A stretch of DNA of 34,085 nucleotides from DASVEE01 sp036399695 (GTDB taxonomy: Bacteria; Acidobacteriota; Thermoanaerobaculia; Gp7-AA8), in NCBI GenBank assembly GCA_036399695.1, contig DASWMP010000088.1:1-34085 (forward strand). Direction: 5' to 3'. The notes beneath the pieces are model-generated. The model did no database searches. It worked only from the letters and a program-made list of their open reading frames with translations, and was not told the DNA's origin. Positions 14,421 through 22,215 of the stretch are shown one piece after another. Made by a program: the position numbers and the translations under genes. Within the stretch, counting starts at the first letter, position 1. Each line of letters begins with the position of its first letter.

Positions 14421-14429
14421 GCTCCCGCA

Positions 14430-15167
14430 ATGCCAGACGCCCAGCCAAAATTCAAACGAATCCTTCTCAAGCTCTCCGGTGAGGCCCTCATGGGCGGACG
14501 CCGGACGGGCATCGATGCCGAGACGCTGGCTACCATCGCCGACGAGCTCGTGGAAGTCCATGGGATGGGCATCCAGATCGCCATCGTCATCGGCGGGGGT
14601 AACATCTTTCGCGGCGTGACGGCGGCGACCGAAGGCATCGACCGGGTGGCCGGCGACCACATGGGGATGCTGGCGACGGTCATCAACGCCATCGCTCTGC
14701 AGGACGCGCTCGAGCGCCGCAGCATTCCGACGCGGGTGACGTCGGCGATCTCGATGTCCGAGGTCGCGGAGCCGTTCATTCGCCGCCGTGCGATCCGCCA
14801 TCTCGAAAAGGGGCGGGTCGTCATCTGCGCGGCCGGTACCGGCAACCCGTTCTTCACCACCGACTCCGCCGCCGCTTTGCGCGCCGCGGAACTGAAGTGC
14901 GACATCATCTTCAAGGCCACGAAAGTGGACGGCATCTACACCGCCGATCCGGTGAAGGATCCGAATGCCGAGCGCCTGCCGCACGTGACGTATCAGCGCG
15001 TGCTGGCCGACCGCCTGCAAGTGATGGATGCGGCGGCCATCGATCTCGCCCGCAACAGCTCGATTCCGATCTACATCTTCTCGCTCGTCGAGCGAGGGAA
15101 CATCCGCCGCGCACTCCTCGGCGAAGACGTCGGCTCGATCGTCACCGATGACTTGCCCGCGGCGTAG
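14430..15167 (+). CDS. pyrH: UMP kinase
   Basis: 245 aa, bacterial hexameric-type UMP kinase making UDP in pyrimidine synthesis. RILLKLSGEALMG at the start, IVIGGGNIFRG (phosphate loop), a GNPFFTTDSAAALRA segment and KVDGIYTADP are visible. Starts 63 bp after the protease gene, behind a possible TATAAA box and without SD. frr follows at 12 bp, the standard order. Confidence 0.97.
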   Translation: MPDAQPKFKRILLKLSGEALMGGRRTGIDAETLATIADELVEVHGMGIQIAIVIGGGNIFRGVTAATEGIDRVAGDHMGMLATVINAIALQDALERRSIPTRVTSAISMSEVAEPFIRRRAIRHLEKGRVVICAAGTGNPFFTTDSAAALRAAELKCDIIFKATKVDGIYTADPVKDPNAERLPHVTYQRVLADRLQVMDAAAIDLARNSSIPIYIFSLVERGNIRRALLGEDVGSIVTDDLPAA

Positions 15168-15179
15168 GAGCTCAACGCA

Positions 15180-15737
15180 ATGATTCAGGACGTAATCAAA
15201 GACGTGCAGCACCGCATGCATGGAGCGATCGAAGCGCTCCATCGCGAGTTCAATACCCTGCGCACCGGCCGTGCGAACGTTTCGATGCTCGACGGCATCA
15301 CGGTCGAGTACTACGGCACGCCGACGCTGTTGGCGCAGGTGGCGAACTTGAAAGTCCCGGAGCCGGCACTCATCATCGCCGAGCCGTGGGACAAGACGAT
15401 GGTGAACGCCATCGACAAGGCCATCCGCAACTCCAACCTCGGCCTCAACCCGACCAGCGACGGCAAGGTCGTGCGCATCCCGATCCCCTCGCTCACGGAA
15501 GAGCGCCGCAAGGATCTGGTCAAGCGCGCGCACGCCATGGCTGAAGAAGCGCGTACGGCGGTCCGCCAGGTGCGCCGCGACGGCAATGAGAAGCTGAAGA
15601 AGATGCTGAAGAACCACGAGATCTCCGAGGACGACGAGAAGCGCGCGCTCGACGAGATCCAGAAGCTGACGGACAAGCACATCGACGAGGTCGGCTCGAT
15701 TCTGAAGCTCAAGGAAACCGACGTCATGGCGGTGTGA
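15180..15737 (+). CDS. frr: Ribosome recycling factor
   Basis: 185 aa, the normal RRF length. It splits post-termination ribosomes together with EF-G. EFNTLRTGRANVSMLDGI, the ITVEYYGTPT segment, PWDKTMVNAIDKAI and the helical end RRDGNEKLKKMLK identify it. GGAG precedes the ATG. The stop overlaps the ispD start. Confidence 0.97.
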   Translation: MIQDVIKDVQHRMHGAIEALHREFNTLRTGRANVSMLDGITVEYYGTPTLLAQVANLKVPEPALIIAEPWDKTMVNAIDKAIRNSNLGLNPTSDGKVVRIPIPSLTEERRKDLVKRAHAMAEEARTAVRQVRRDGNEKLKKMLKNHEISEDDEKRALDEIQKLTDKHIDEVGSILKLKETDVMAV

Positions 15738-16411
15738 TGGGGATCGCGGTCCTCATCCCTGCCGCCGGGTCGGGATCACGGTTCGGCGGCGAGATCCCGA
15801 AGCAGTTCCTGCAGCTCGCCGGCCGTCCGGTCCTGCTGCATACAGTCGAACGCTTTCTTCTCGACGACGCGGTCACGCGGGTGGTCGTGGCGGTCGCGGA
15901 GCCGTTGCTCGCGAGCGTCAAACGGGCACCGGGCGACCGAGTCGTTTTCGTGGCCGGCGGCTCGACGCGTCAGCAGTCGGTGATGCGCGCGCTCGAAGCG
16001 GCCGGCGACGACGTCGACGTCATTGCCGTGCACGACGCGGTGCGTCCGTTCTTCCGCACGTCCACGTTCGCCGGCATCGTCAGTCTCGCGCGAGAGCATG
16101 GCGCGGCGCTGCCGGCGGTGCCGCTCAACGACACGATCCACGTCGTCGGCGATGAATTCGTCATCAAGCAGACGCTCGACCGCAGCACGCTCGCCGCCGC
16201 ACAGACGCCGCAGGTCTTCCGCGCCACCATCCTGCGCGACATCCTCGACCGCGCGATGCGCGAGGGGATCGACGGCACGGACGAAGCGACGCTGGCGGTG
16301 CGCTACGGCTACACCGTGAAGGTGGTGGTTGGCGACGTGACGAACATCAAGATCACGCGTCCGGAAGACATGGCCATCGCCGAGTCGTGGCTGCAGGAGA
16401 CGGCGGAGTGA
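15737..16411 (+). CDS. ispD: 2-C-methyl-D-erythritol 4-phosphate cytidylyltransferase
   Basis: 224 aa; third step of the MEP isoprenoid pathway, adding CMP to methylerythritol phosphate. The glycine-rich AVLIPAAGSGSRFGGEIPKQF loop (in this order), VFVAGGSTRQQSVMRAL, VHDAVRPF and the late GDVTNIKITRPEDM are all present. ATG at 15737 overlaps the frr stop (TGATG); GTG at 15734 is an equal alternative adding one residue. ispF follows with a GTGA overlap. Confidence 0.95.
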   Translation: MGIAVLIPAAGSGSRFGGEIPKQFLQLAGRPVLLHTVERFLLDDAVTRVVVAVAEPLLASVKRAPGDRVVFVAGGSTRQQSVMRALEAAGDDVDVIAVHDAVRPFFRTSTFAGIVSLAREHGAALPAVPLNDTIHVVGDEFVIKQTLDRSTLAAAQTPQVFRATILRDILDRAMREGIDGTDEATLAVRYGYTVKVVVGDVTNIKITRPEDMAIAESWLQETAE

Positions 16412-16896
16412 TTCGCGTCGGCCAGGGAGTCGACGTGCATCCGTTCGATCCCTCCCGCCCGTTGATCCTCGGCGGCGTGCGCATCAGCGACGACGGCGGT
16501 CTCGCCGGTCACTCCGATGCCGACGCCGTCCTGCACGCGGTCACCGACGCGCTGCTCGGCGCCGCCGGAGCAGGCGACATCGGCCATTACTTTCCGTCGA
16601 CGGACGAGCGCTGGCGCAATGCCGGCTCCGAACGCTTCGTGCGCGAGGCGAAGCGGATCCTCGACGAGATGAATGCCGAGATCTCGAACATCGACGTGAC
16701 GATCCTCGCGCAACAGCCGAAGCTCGCGCCGCACCGCGACGCGATGCGCGCGTCGATCGCGCGCATGCTCGATCTGCCCGAAGGCCACGTGAACGTGAAA
16801 GCTACGACCACCGACCACCTGGGGTTCATCGGCCGGGCCGAGGGGATCTGCGCGATGGCGATCGTCAGCGTGGAGATTGGGACGGGGGAACGATAG
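16408..16896 (+). CDS. ispF: 2-C-methyl-D-erythritol 2,4-cyclodiphosphate synthase
   Basis: 162 aa; fifth step of the MEP pathway. The zinc site GVDVHPF, the GHSDADAVLHAVTDALLG motif and the closing HLGFIGRAEG are visible. GTG start overlaps the ispD stop (GTGA). The last codons GGG GAA CGA and the TAG stop are part of a GATGGGACC-type repeat, the same arrangement (CGATAGGACC) as at the coaE end. Confidence 0.96.
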   Translation: MIRVGQGVDVHPFDPSRPLILGGVRISDDGGLAGHSDADAVLHAVTDALLGAAGAGDIGHYFPSTDERWRNAGSERFVREAKRILDEMNAEISNIDVTILAQQPKLAPHRDAMRASIARMLDLPEGHVNVKATTTDHLGFIGRAEGICAMAIVSVEIGTGER

Positions 16897-17034
16897 GACC
16901 AATAGGACCAATGGTTCCTACGCGCAACGGCGTGACTCCCGTGGCGCTCTCTCCCATCGATCGTCTGGTGCAGTGCATTGCTCTCTCATTCGTCCCACAA
17001 GTCCCATCTGTCCCATAGGTCCCATCGTTCCCCT
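16884..17034. repeat. Tandem-unit inverted repeat (GATGGGACC family), overlapping the ispF stop
   Basis: Left arm 16884-16914 (GGGGAACGATAGGACC, then AATAGGACC and AATGG) matches the complement of 17001-17034 with a few changes that mostly keep G-T pairing. The loop is about 85 nt and lacks the repeat. The left arm supplies the stop codon of ispF. Confidence 0.85.
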
Positions 17035-17063
17035 GTTGCTCCCACGATAAACTGCGCGGGCCA

Positions 17064-18455
17064 ATGACCGTTCGCGTTCGTTTTGCCCCATCACCCACCG
17101 GCCACCTGCACGTCGGCGGTGCCCGTACCGCGATCTTCAACTGGATCTTCGCGAAGCACCACGACGGCACGTTCATCATCAGGGTCGAGGACACGGATCA
17201 GGCGCGTTCCACGCGCGAGTCCGAGAACATGGTCCTCGGCGATCTGCGCTGGCTCGGCATCCCGTGGAATGAGGGTCCGGATGTCGGCGGCCCGCACGCG
17301 CCCTACCGGCAGTCGGAGCGGGTCGAGCTCTACGACCGCGTCGCGCGCGAGCTGATCGCGCAGGGCGTTGCCTACCGTTGCTACTGCACCGAGGAAGAGC
17401 TCGAGGCCAAGCGCAAACAGGCTGAGGCCGACGGGCGTCCGCCGCACTACGACCTCAAATGCTGGCTGAATCGTCGCGACGACGAGAGCGTCCCGCACGC
17501 CATCCGCTTTCACGTACCGGAGGACGGCGACGTCACGATCGCCGACCGCATCCGCGGTGAGGTCACGTGGAAGAAGGAGTCGCTCGGCGACTTCATCATC
17601 GTCCGTTCCGACCGGCTGCCGACGTACAACTTCTGCGTGGTCGTGGACGATCACGACATGGCCATCACGCATGTGATCCGGGCGGAGGAGCATCTGACGA
17701 ACACGCATCGCCAGGTGCTGATCTACCGCGCGATGCGATGGACGATCCCGGAGTTCGCGCACGTCTCACTGATCCTCGGCAGCGACCGGAGCAAGCTGTC
17801 GAAGCGCCACGGCGCCACGTCTGTCTCGCAGTACGAGGAGGACGGCTTCCTCCCCGAGGCCATGGTGAACTACCTGACGCTGCTCGGGTGGTCGTCGCCG
17901 GATGGGCTGGAAGTGTTCACCCGCGAGCACGCCATCGAGAAGTTCTCGTTCGACCGCGTCAATGCGGCACCGGCTGTGTTCGATCCGCAGAAGCTCGACT
18001 GGATGAACGCGCAGCACCTGCACGCGATGAGCGCGTCGGAACTGCGGCCGCTCGCGGCGCGGTGGTTCGACGTGCCGTGGCTCGAGCAGGGGATCGATGT
18101 GGTGAAGACGAGCGTGCACCGGCTGACGCAGTTCCGGGAGGCGTTGTGGTTCGTGACGGAGTACAACACGCCGGCCATCGACGCGGCATTCGCGGGCGCG
18201 CTCGCCGAGGAGTTGCGGACGAACGGAACGCCGGGAGATGCCGAGGGCTATCAGGCGATGGTGGAGCGGCTCAAGACAGCGACCGGCTTGAAGGGGAAGA
18301 ACCTCTTCATGCCGTTGCGCATGGCCATCACGGGACTCGAGCATGGACCGGAGCTGGTGAAGTCGATTCCGTTGCTGAAGCATGCGAGTGAAGTCGATCC
18401 GGCCGTGCTGTCGCCGCTCGCACGGGTCGAGAGAATCGTCGCGGCGTCCGCATGA
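17064..18455 (+). CDS. gltX: Glutamyl-tRNA synthetase
   Basis: 463 aa class I synthetase, normal length. RFAPSPTGHLHVGGARTA carries the HIGH box (14-17), and SKLSKRHG (243-250) the KMSKS loop. CYCTEEEL near residue 108 has the first Cys pair of a zinc site. Whether it also charges tRNA-Gln cannot be told here. The ATG has no SD; a TAAACT box 10 nt upstream could serve near-leaderless transcription. pyrD follows with an ATGA overlap. Confidence 0.96.
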   Translation: MTVRVRFAPSPTGHLHVGGARTAIFNWIFAKHHDGTFIIRVEDTDQARSTRESENMVLGDLRWLGIPWNEGPDVGGPHAPYRQSERVELYDRVARELIAQGVAYRCYCTEEELEAKRKQAEADGRPPHYDLKCWLNRRDDESVPHAIRFHVPEDGDVTIADRIRGEVTWKKESLGDFIIVRSDRLPTYNFCVVVDDHDMAITHVIRAEEHLTNTHRQVLIYRAMRWTIPEFAHVSLILGSDRSKLSKRHGATSVSQYEEDGFLPEAMVNYLTLLGWSSPDGLEVFTREHAIEKFSFDRVNAAPAVFDPQKLDWMNAQHLHAMSASELRPLAARWFDVPWLEQGIDVVKTSVHRLTQFREALWFVTEYNTPAIDAAFAGALAEELRTNGTPGDAEGYQAMVERLKTATGLKGKNLFMPLRMAITGLEHGPELVKSIPLLKHASEVDPAVLSPLARVERIVAASA

Positions 18456-19459
18456 TCTATTCGCTGCTCCGCAAACTGCTGTTCCGGCTCGAGGCGGAAG
18501 CGGCACATGAATTCGCGACCGAACAGATCGAGCGGCTGCAGGAGATCCCGATCGTCCTGCGCGCCATCGCGGCGATGCATCGCCTCCCGCCGTCAGCCTC
18601 GAAGCAGTTCCTTGGCATGACCTTCCGCTCGCCGATCGGCATCGCCGCGGGGTTTGACAAGAACGCGCGCATGATGCCGTTCCTGGCGGCGATCGGCTTC
18701 GGCTTCGTCGAGGTCGGGACCGTGACGCTGAAGCCCCAGCCGGGCAACCCGCGGCCGCGGATGTTTCGCTATCCCGAGCATCGTGCCCTCATCAATAGAA
18801 TGGGATTCAACAACGATGGCGCGGACGCCGTCGCGGCGCGCCTGCGCGACTGGGAGCGCATCGTGCCGACGTTCGTCAATGTCGGCAAGAACAAGGAAGT
18901 GCCGCTCGAAAAGGCGACGGAGGCGTACGTCGAGTGCTACCGGCGCGTCGCGCCGTATGCGGACGCGGCGGTGCTGAACCTGTCGTCGCCGAACACGCCC
19001 GGGCTGCGCGACCTGCAGCGTCCCGAGCACCTCGAGCAGTTGCTCCTGGCGGTGCGGTCCGTGCGGAGCGGGCCGGTCCTCATCAAGATTGCCCCGGACC
19101 TCGACGAGGGGCAGCTCGCCGAGATCTGCGAGGTGTGCGTCCGGCTGGCCGACGGCATGGTCTGCACGAACACGACGACCGATCGCCTTCCGGGCATGAA
19201 CGAAGCCGGCGGCCTCTCGGGACGGCCTCTGCTGGGGAAATCGACCACCATCCTGGCGAACGTGCGCAGCAGAGTCGGGCCCGCTTACCCGCTGATCGGC
19301 GTCGGCGGCGTCTTCACCCCCGCCGACGTGCGCACGAAGCTTGCGGCAGGGGCGGACCTGGTGCAGGTGTACACGTCGTTCATCTACGAAGGGCCGGCAG
19401 TGGCCAAGCGGCTGGCGCGGGCCGTCCGTGCAGTCGATGGAACTAGTTCGGATGCATAG
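18452..19459 (+). CDS. pyrD: Dihydroorotate dehydrogenase (quinone), class 2
   Basis: 335 aa. Oxidises dihydroorotate to orotate with quinone at the membrane. The N-terminal helices (MIYSLLRKLLFRLEAEAAHE) are the membrane/quinone-tunnel domain of class 2 enzymes. IAAGFDKNARM, NRMGFNNDG and the catalytic-Ser loop LNLSSPNTPGLRDLQ follow, and IGVGGVFTPAD contributes to FMN binding. Overlaps gltX by 4 bp (ATGA). Confidence 0.96.
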   Translation: MIYSLLRKLLFRLEAEAAHEFATEQIERLQEIPIVLRAIAAMHRLPPSASKQFLGMTFRSPIGIAAGFDKNARMMPFLAAIGFGFVEVGTVTLKPQPGNPRPRMFRYPEHRALINRMGFNNDGADAVAARLRDWERIVPTFVNVGKNKEVPLEKATEAYVECYRRVAPYADAAVLNLSSPNTPGLRDLQRPEHLEQLLLAVRSVRSGPVLIKIAPDLDEGQLAEICEVCVRLADGMVCTNTTTDRLPGMNEAGGLSGRPLLGKSTTILANVRSRVGPAYPLIGVGGVFTPADVRTKLAAGADLVQVYTSFIYEGPAVAKRLARAVRAVDGTSSDA

Positions 19460-19464
19460 AACAG

Positions 19465-19503
19465 CAGCTCTCGCTGAGAGCTGAGAACTGATAGCTGAGA
19501 GCC
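19465..19503. repeat. Tandem-unit hairpin element (GCTGAGA family)
   Basis: CAGCTCTC (19465-19472), loop GCT, GAGAGCTG (19476-19483), followed by further units AGAACTGAT and AGCTGAGAGC. Occupies nearly the whole pyrD-rlmB spacer. Confidence 0.8.
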
Positions 19504-19507
19504 AAAC

Positions 19508-20236
19508 ATGATCCTTTACGGCGTCAACCCAGTCCTCGAAGCCATCCGTTCTCATCCGGAGCGGGTCCGGTACATTGCCGTGTCGCGGGAGCAGAGCGGC
19601 CGGATGCAGAAGCTGCTGCACGAGGCTCGCGATGCGGATGTGGCCGTCAAGCAATTGCCCACTTCGCAGATCGATAAGCTGGCCGGCCGTGGCGTACACA
19701 ACGGCGTGATCGCGGAGGTGGAGGAGGCGGGTTACGTCGATTTCGACGACGTGGTCGCGCACGAGGCGACCCGCTTCATCCTGATTCTGGACGGCATCAC
19801 CGACCCGCAGAACGTCGGGACGATCCTGCGGGTGGCGGATGGGTTCGGTGTGGATGTTGTCGTCCTGCCGGAGCACGAGAGCGCGGGTCTGACCCCGGCG
19901 GCGGTAAAGGCGTCTGCAGGCGCGTCCGAGTGGGTGCCGGTGTCGCGGGTGACGAACCTGGCCCGGTCGATCGAGACGCTCAAGGCAGCGGGCTTCTGGG
20001 TCTACGCGGCGGCGGAGAACGGCGACGCACCGGCGGCGATCGACTTCCGGGGCAAAGTTGCGCTCGTGCTCGGCAACGAAGGCAAAGGAATCCGCCGGCT
20101 CGTGCTCGAGCACTGCGACCGGATAGTGACGATCCCGATGTTCGGGCACGTCGAATCGTTCAACGTGGCGACCGCGGCGGCGGTGCTCTGCTATGAAGTG
20201 GTGAGGCAGGCTGGGCACGCTCCGAAAACGGAATAA
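19508..20236 (+). CDS. rlmB: 23S rRNA (guanosine-2'-O)-methyltransferase, SpoU/TrmH family
   Basis: 242 aa. A short N-terminal substrate-binding domain (YGVNPVLEAIRSHP) is followed by the SPOUT knot domain with ILDGITDPQNVGTILRVAD, then LVLGNEGKGIRRL and IPMFGHVESFNVATAAAVL, the three motifs of the family. Matches RlmB (Gm2251) best; a tRNA-methylating paralogue is the alternative. The ATG has no clear SD and directly follows the GCTGAGA hairpin. Confidence 0.93.
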   Translation: MILYGVNPVLEAIRSHPERVRYIAVSREQSGRMQKLLHEARDADVAVKQLPTSQIDKLAGRGVHNGVIAEVEEAGYVDFDDVVAHEATRFILILDGITDPQNVGTILRVADGFGVDVVVLPEHESAGLTPAAVKASAGASEWVPVSRVTNLARSIETLKAAGFWVYAAAENGDAPAAIDFRGKVALVLGNEGKGIRRLVLEHCDRIVTIPMFGHVESFNVATAAAVLCYEVVRQAGHAPKTE

Positions 20237-20243
20237 CCCCCTC

Positions 20244-20272
20244 TTGCGTCCCGTTTGGCACCGTGCTATAAC
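20244..20272 (+). promoter_or_regulatory. Promoter of the tRNA cluster
   Basis: TTGCGT (20244-20249), exactly 17 bp, TATAAC (20267-20272), about 87 bp before the first tRNA. Probably drives the four tRNAs and possibly the downstream secE-rpoC region. Confidence 0.75.
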
Positions 20273-20359
20273 CCGCAGTTCCTCGGCCTCGCCGGTGTTA
20301 ACTCATCCAACCAAAGAGTTTCCGTCCGGGTGGTTTTGTGTCTTTGAAAAGTAGTCGGT

Positions 20360-20435
20360 GCTGGCATAGCTCAGTTGGTAGAGCAGCTGATTTGTAATCA
20401 GCAGGTCGCGGGTTCGAGTCCCGTCGCCAGCTCCA
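20360..20435 (+). tRNA. tRNA-Thr (anticodon TGT)
   Basis: Cloverleaf of 76 nt: anticodon arm GCTGA-TTTGTAA-TCAGC and T-arm GCGGG-TTCGAGT-CCCGT. The 3' CCA is encoded. The acceptor stem pairs at six positions; position 7 (A) faces C, a mismatch. First gene of the Thr-Tyr-Gly-Thr run. Confidence 0.95.
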
Positions 20436-20458
20436 TGCAGCATCGGAAAACCCATCGG

Positions 20459-20545
20459 GGAGAGTTGGCTGAGCGGTCAAAAGCAGCAGACTGTAAATCT
20501 GCCGGGTCTTGCCCTACGAAGGTTCGAATCCTTCACTCTCCACCA
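20459..20545 (+). tRNA. tRNA-Tyr (anticodon GTA)
   Basis: 87 nt, class II with long variable arm. Acceptor GGAGAGT pairs with ACTCTCC; anticodon arm CAGA-CTGTAAA-TCTG. Discriminator A and encoded CCA. Eight T follow. Confidence 0.95.
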
Positions 20546-20570
20546 TTTTTTTTCGAAGCTAGCAGTTGCC

Positions 20571-20646
20571 AGCTTTCAGCTCTCAGGAAGCCGACGCCCT
20601 CGGTTGCGCCTTCTTCCTGAGAGCTGACGGCTGAGAGCTGAAAGCT
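20571..20646. repeat. Tandem-unit element with two alternative hairpins (GCTGAGA family)
   Basis: AGCTTTCAGCTCTCAG (20571-20586) is perfectly complementary to 20631-20646. CAGCTCTCAGGAAG (20577-20590) is also perfectly complementary to 20613-20626. The two pairings exclude each other. Ends 3 nt before tRNA-Gly. Confidence 0.9.
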
Positions 20647-20649
20647 CGT

Positions 20650-20724
20650 GCGGGAGTAACTCAGGGGTAGAGTCACAGCCTTCCAAGCTGTTGGTCGCGG
20701 GTTCGAATCCCGTCTCCCGCTCCA
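20650..20724 (+). tRNA. tRNA-Gly (anticodon TCC)
   Basis: 75 nt. Acceptor GCGGGAG pairs with CTCCCGC; anticodon loop CTTCCAA in a CAGC/GCTG stem; T-loop TTCGAAT; CCA encoded. Confidence 0.95.
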
Positions 20725-20790
20725 AAACGTCGTTACATAAACAAGCGCTCGAATGACGAAGCAGATGCACCGTCAGTCGAGCGCGAATCA

Positions 20791-20865
20791 GCCCTCGTAG
20801 CTCAGGGGTAGAGCACGTCCTTGGTAAGGACGGGGTCACGAGTTCAAATCTCGTCGAGGGCTCCA
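20791..20865 (+). tRNA. tRNA-Thr (anticodon GGT)
   Basis: 75 nt. Acceptor GCCCTCG pairs with CGAGGGC; anticodon loop TTGGTAA in a CGTCC/GGACG stem; CCA encoded. In the E. coli thrU-tyrU-glyT-thrT-tufB locus the next gene is tuf; here it is rpmG. Confidence 0.95.
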
Positions 20866-20892
20866 CTTTTTTCGCGGAACGGAGTTTCACCC

Positions 20893-21051
20893 ATGGCAGC
20901 AGCGCGCGAGATCATCACGCTTCAGTGCACCGAGTGCAAACGTCGTAACTACACGACGACGAAGAACAAGAAAACCACCACCGAAAAGCTCGAGCTGAAG
21001 AAGTTCTGCCGGCACGACCGGAAGCACACGCCTCACCGCGAGACCAAGTAA
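20893..21051 (+). CDS. rpmG: Ribosomal protein L33 (bL33), with altered zinc site
   Basis: 52 aa large-subunit protein. CTECKRRNYTTTKNKK and KLELKKFCRHDRKH identify it. The zinc-binding form of L33 has two CxxC pairs; here the first is intact (C12, C15), but the second reads C39-R-H-D42, so the fourth Cys is Asp; His41 or Asp42 might substitute. GGAG lies 9 nt before the ATG. Between tRNA-Thr and tRNA-Trp, leading into secE. Confidence 0.95.
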   Translation: MAAAREIITLQCTECKRRNYTTTKNKKTTTEKLELKKFCRHDRKHTPHRETK

Positions 21052-21100
21052 GGAATTAAACGGGAAGCCTCGGTCTTCTCGGCAGTTCGCGTCATCTTGC

Positions 21101-21176
<76 letters not shown>

Positions 21177-21186
21177 AATCTAATTA

Positions 21187-21258
21187 GCTTTCTGCGATCA
21201 GCTCTCAGCAGTCAGGGGCATAACGCTTCTGACCGCTGAGAGCTGCAAGCTGAGAGCT
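21187..21258. repeat. Tandem-unit hairpin element (GCTGAGA family)
   Basis: CAGCTCTCAGC (21199-21209) pairs perfectly with GCTGAGAGCTG (21235-21245). The adjoining GAGAGCT at 21252-21258 offers a second partner. Lies between tRNA-Trp and secE. Confidence 0.88.
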
Positions 21259-21271
21259 CGGGGTTCTAAAC

Positions 21272-21520
21272 ATGGAAGCGATCAGAGACAACTCGGTCGT
21301 CGCGAAGCCGAAACGGTGGTGGCTCTCCACCAAAGAGTTTTTCCGCGACACCCTGGCAGAAATGAAGAAGGTGAGCTGGCCCAACCGTAACGAGGTGGTC
21401 GGCACCACGGCTGTCGTGATCATCGCGACCGTCGTGTTCGCGGTTTACCTCTGGGGCTGCGACCTTCTCTTCTACAAGGCGATCGATTTCCTCTTCACGA
21501 AGTTCGGGCAGGGCGCGTAA
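21272..21520 (+). CDS. secE: Preprotein translocase subunit SecE
   Basis: 82 aa, short one-helix type. FFRDTLAEMKKVSWPNRNEV is the conserved amphipathic helix and hinge; residues about 43-66 form the membrane span. Part of the SecYEG channel in the inner membrane. No clear SD. nusG follows 13 bp later, the standard order. Confidence 0.96.
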   Translation: MEAIRDNSVVAKPKRWWLSTKEFFRDTLAEMKKVSWPNRNEVVGTTAVVIIATVVFAVYLWGCDLLFYKAIDFLFTKFGQGA

Positions 21521-21533
21521 GGCGACGTAATTT

Positions 21534-22124
21534 ATGGCGGAAGCCGGACATCAGAAACAGTGGTACATCGTCCACACCTACTCCGGCTTCGAGGAGCGGG
21601 TGAAGGAGAACCTCACCCAACGCATCGACGCTCTCGGCATGCGCGAGAAATTCGGCGAGATCAAGATCCCGACCGAGACTCTCGTGGAGATGAAGGGCGG
21701 CAAGAAGCGCGAAGTGCAGCGTAAATTCTTCCCCGGCTACATCCTCGTCGAAATGGACATGGCGGACGACGCCTGGCATCTCGTCAAGAACACGCCGAAG
21801 GTCACGGGCTTCGTCGGTACCGGCAAGAAGCCCACGCCGCTCACGCAGGAAGAGGTCGACCAGATCCTGACGCAGGTCGTCACGACGAAGGAAAAGCCGA
21901 AGCCCAAGCACGTTTACGAGCACGGCGAGAACGTCCGCATCATCGACGGTCCGTTCACCAACTTCACGGGCGTCGTGGAAGAGGTCAACCTCGACCGCAA
22001 CACCCTGAAGGTGATGGTCACGATCTTCGGACGCTCCACCCCGGTCGAGCTGGACTTCCTCCAGGTGGCCCGTTTCGACCCGAGCGAGGAGCAGGGCGGC
22101 GGACAGGCAGCACAGAAACGATGA
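21534..22124 (+). CDS. nusG: Transcription termination/antitermination factor NusG
   Basis: 196 aa. NGN domain (WYIVHTYSGFEERVKENL, then FFPGYILVEMDM and VTGFVGTGKKPTPL) and C-terminal KOW domain (GENVRIIDGPFTNFTGVVEEV). Binds RNA polymerase beta' and Rho or S10. A short Gly/Gln tail ends the protein. The GAACGCA hairpin begins right after the stop codon. Confidence 0.97.
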   Translation: MAEAGHQKQWYIVHTYSGFEERVKENLTQRIDALGMREKFGEIKIPTETLVEMKGGKKREVQRKFFPGYILVEMDMADDAWHLVKNTPKVTGFVGTGKKPTPLTQEEVDQILTQVVTTKEKPKPKHVYEHGENVRIIDGPFTNFTGVVEEVNLDRNTLKVMVTIFGRSTPVELDFLQVARFDPSEEQGGGQAAQKR

Positions 22125-22204
22125 ACGCAGAACGCAGAGCGCAGAACGAAGAATTTAGAAAGCATCCGACACTCTGAATCCTTCGTTCTGCGTTCTAAAT
22201 TCAT
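22124..22204. repeat. Tandem-unit hairpin element (GAACGCA family)
   Basis: Left arm GAACGCA, GAACGCA, GAGC and GCAGAACGAAG; the last (22141-22151) pairs perfectly with CTTCGTTCTGC (22181-22191). TTTAGAA and TTCTAAA add an inner/outer alternative. Fills the nusG-rplK spacer and ends 12 nt before rplK, so it may affect rplK initiation. Confidence 0.85.
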
Positions 22205-22215
22205 AGGAAATCAAG

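Noticed and set aside
13485..15680. A 731-codon minus-strand frame across the metalloprotease, pyrH and frr
   Set aside because: All three plus-strand genes are firmly identified; the frame is their shadow and has no start signal or recognisable domain.
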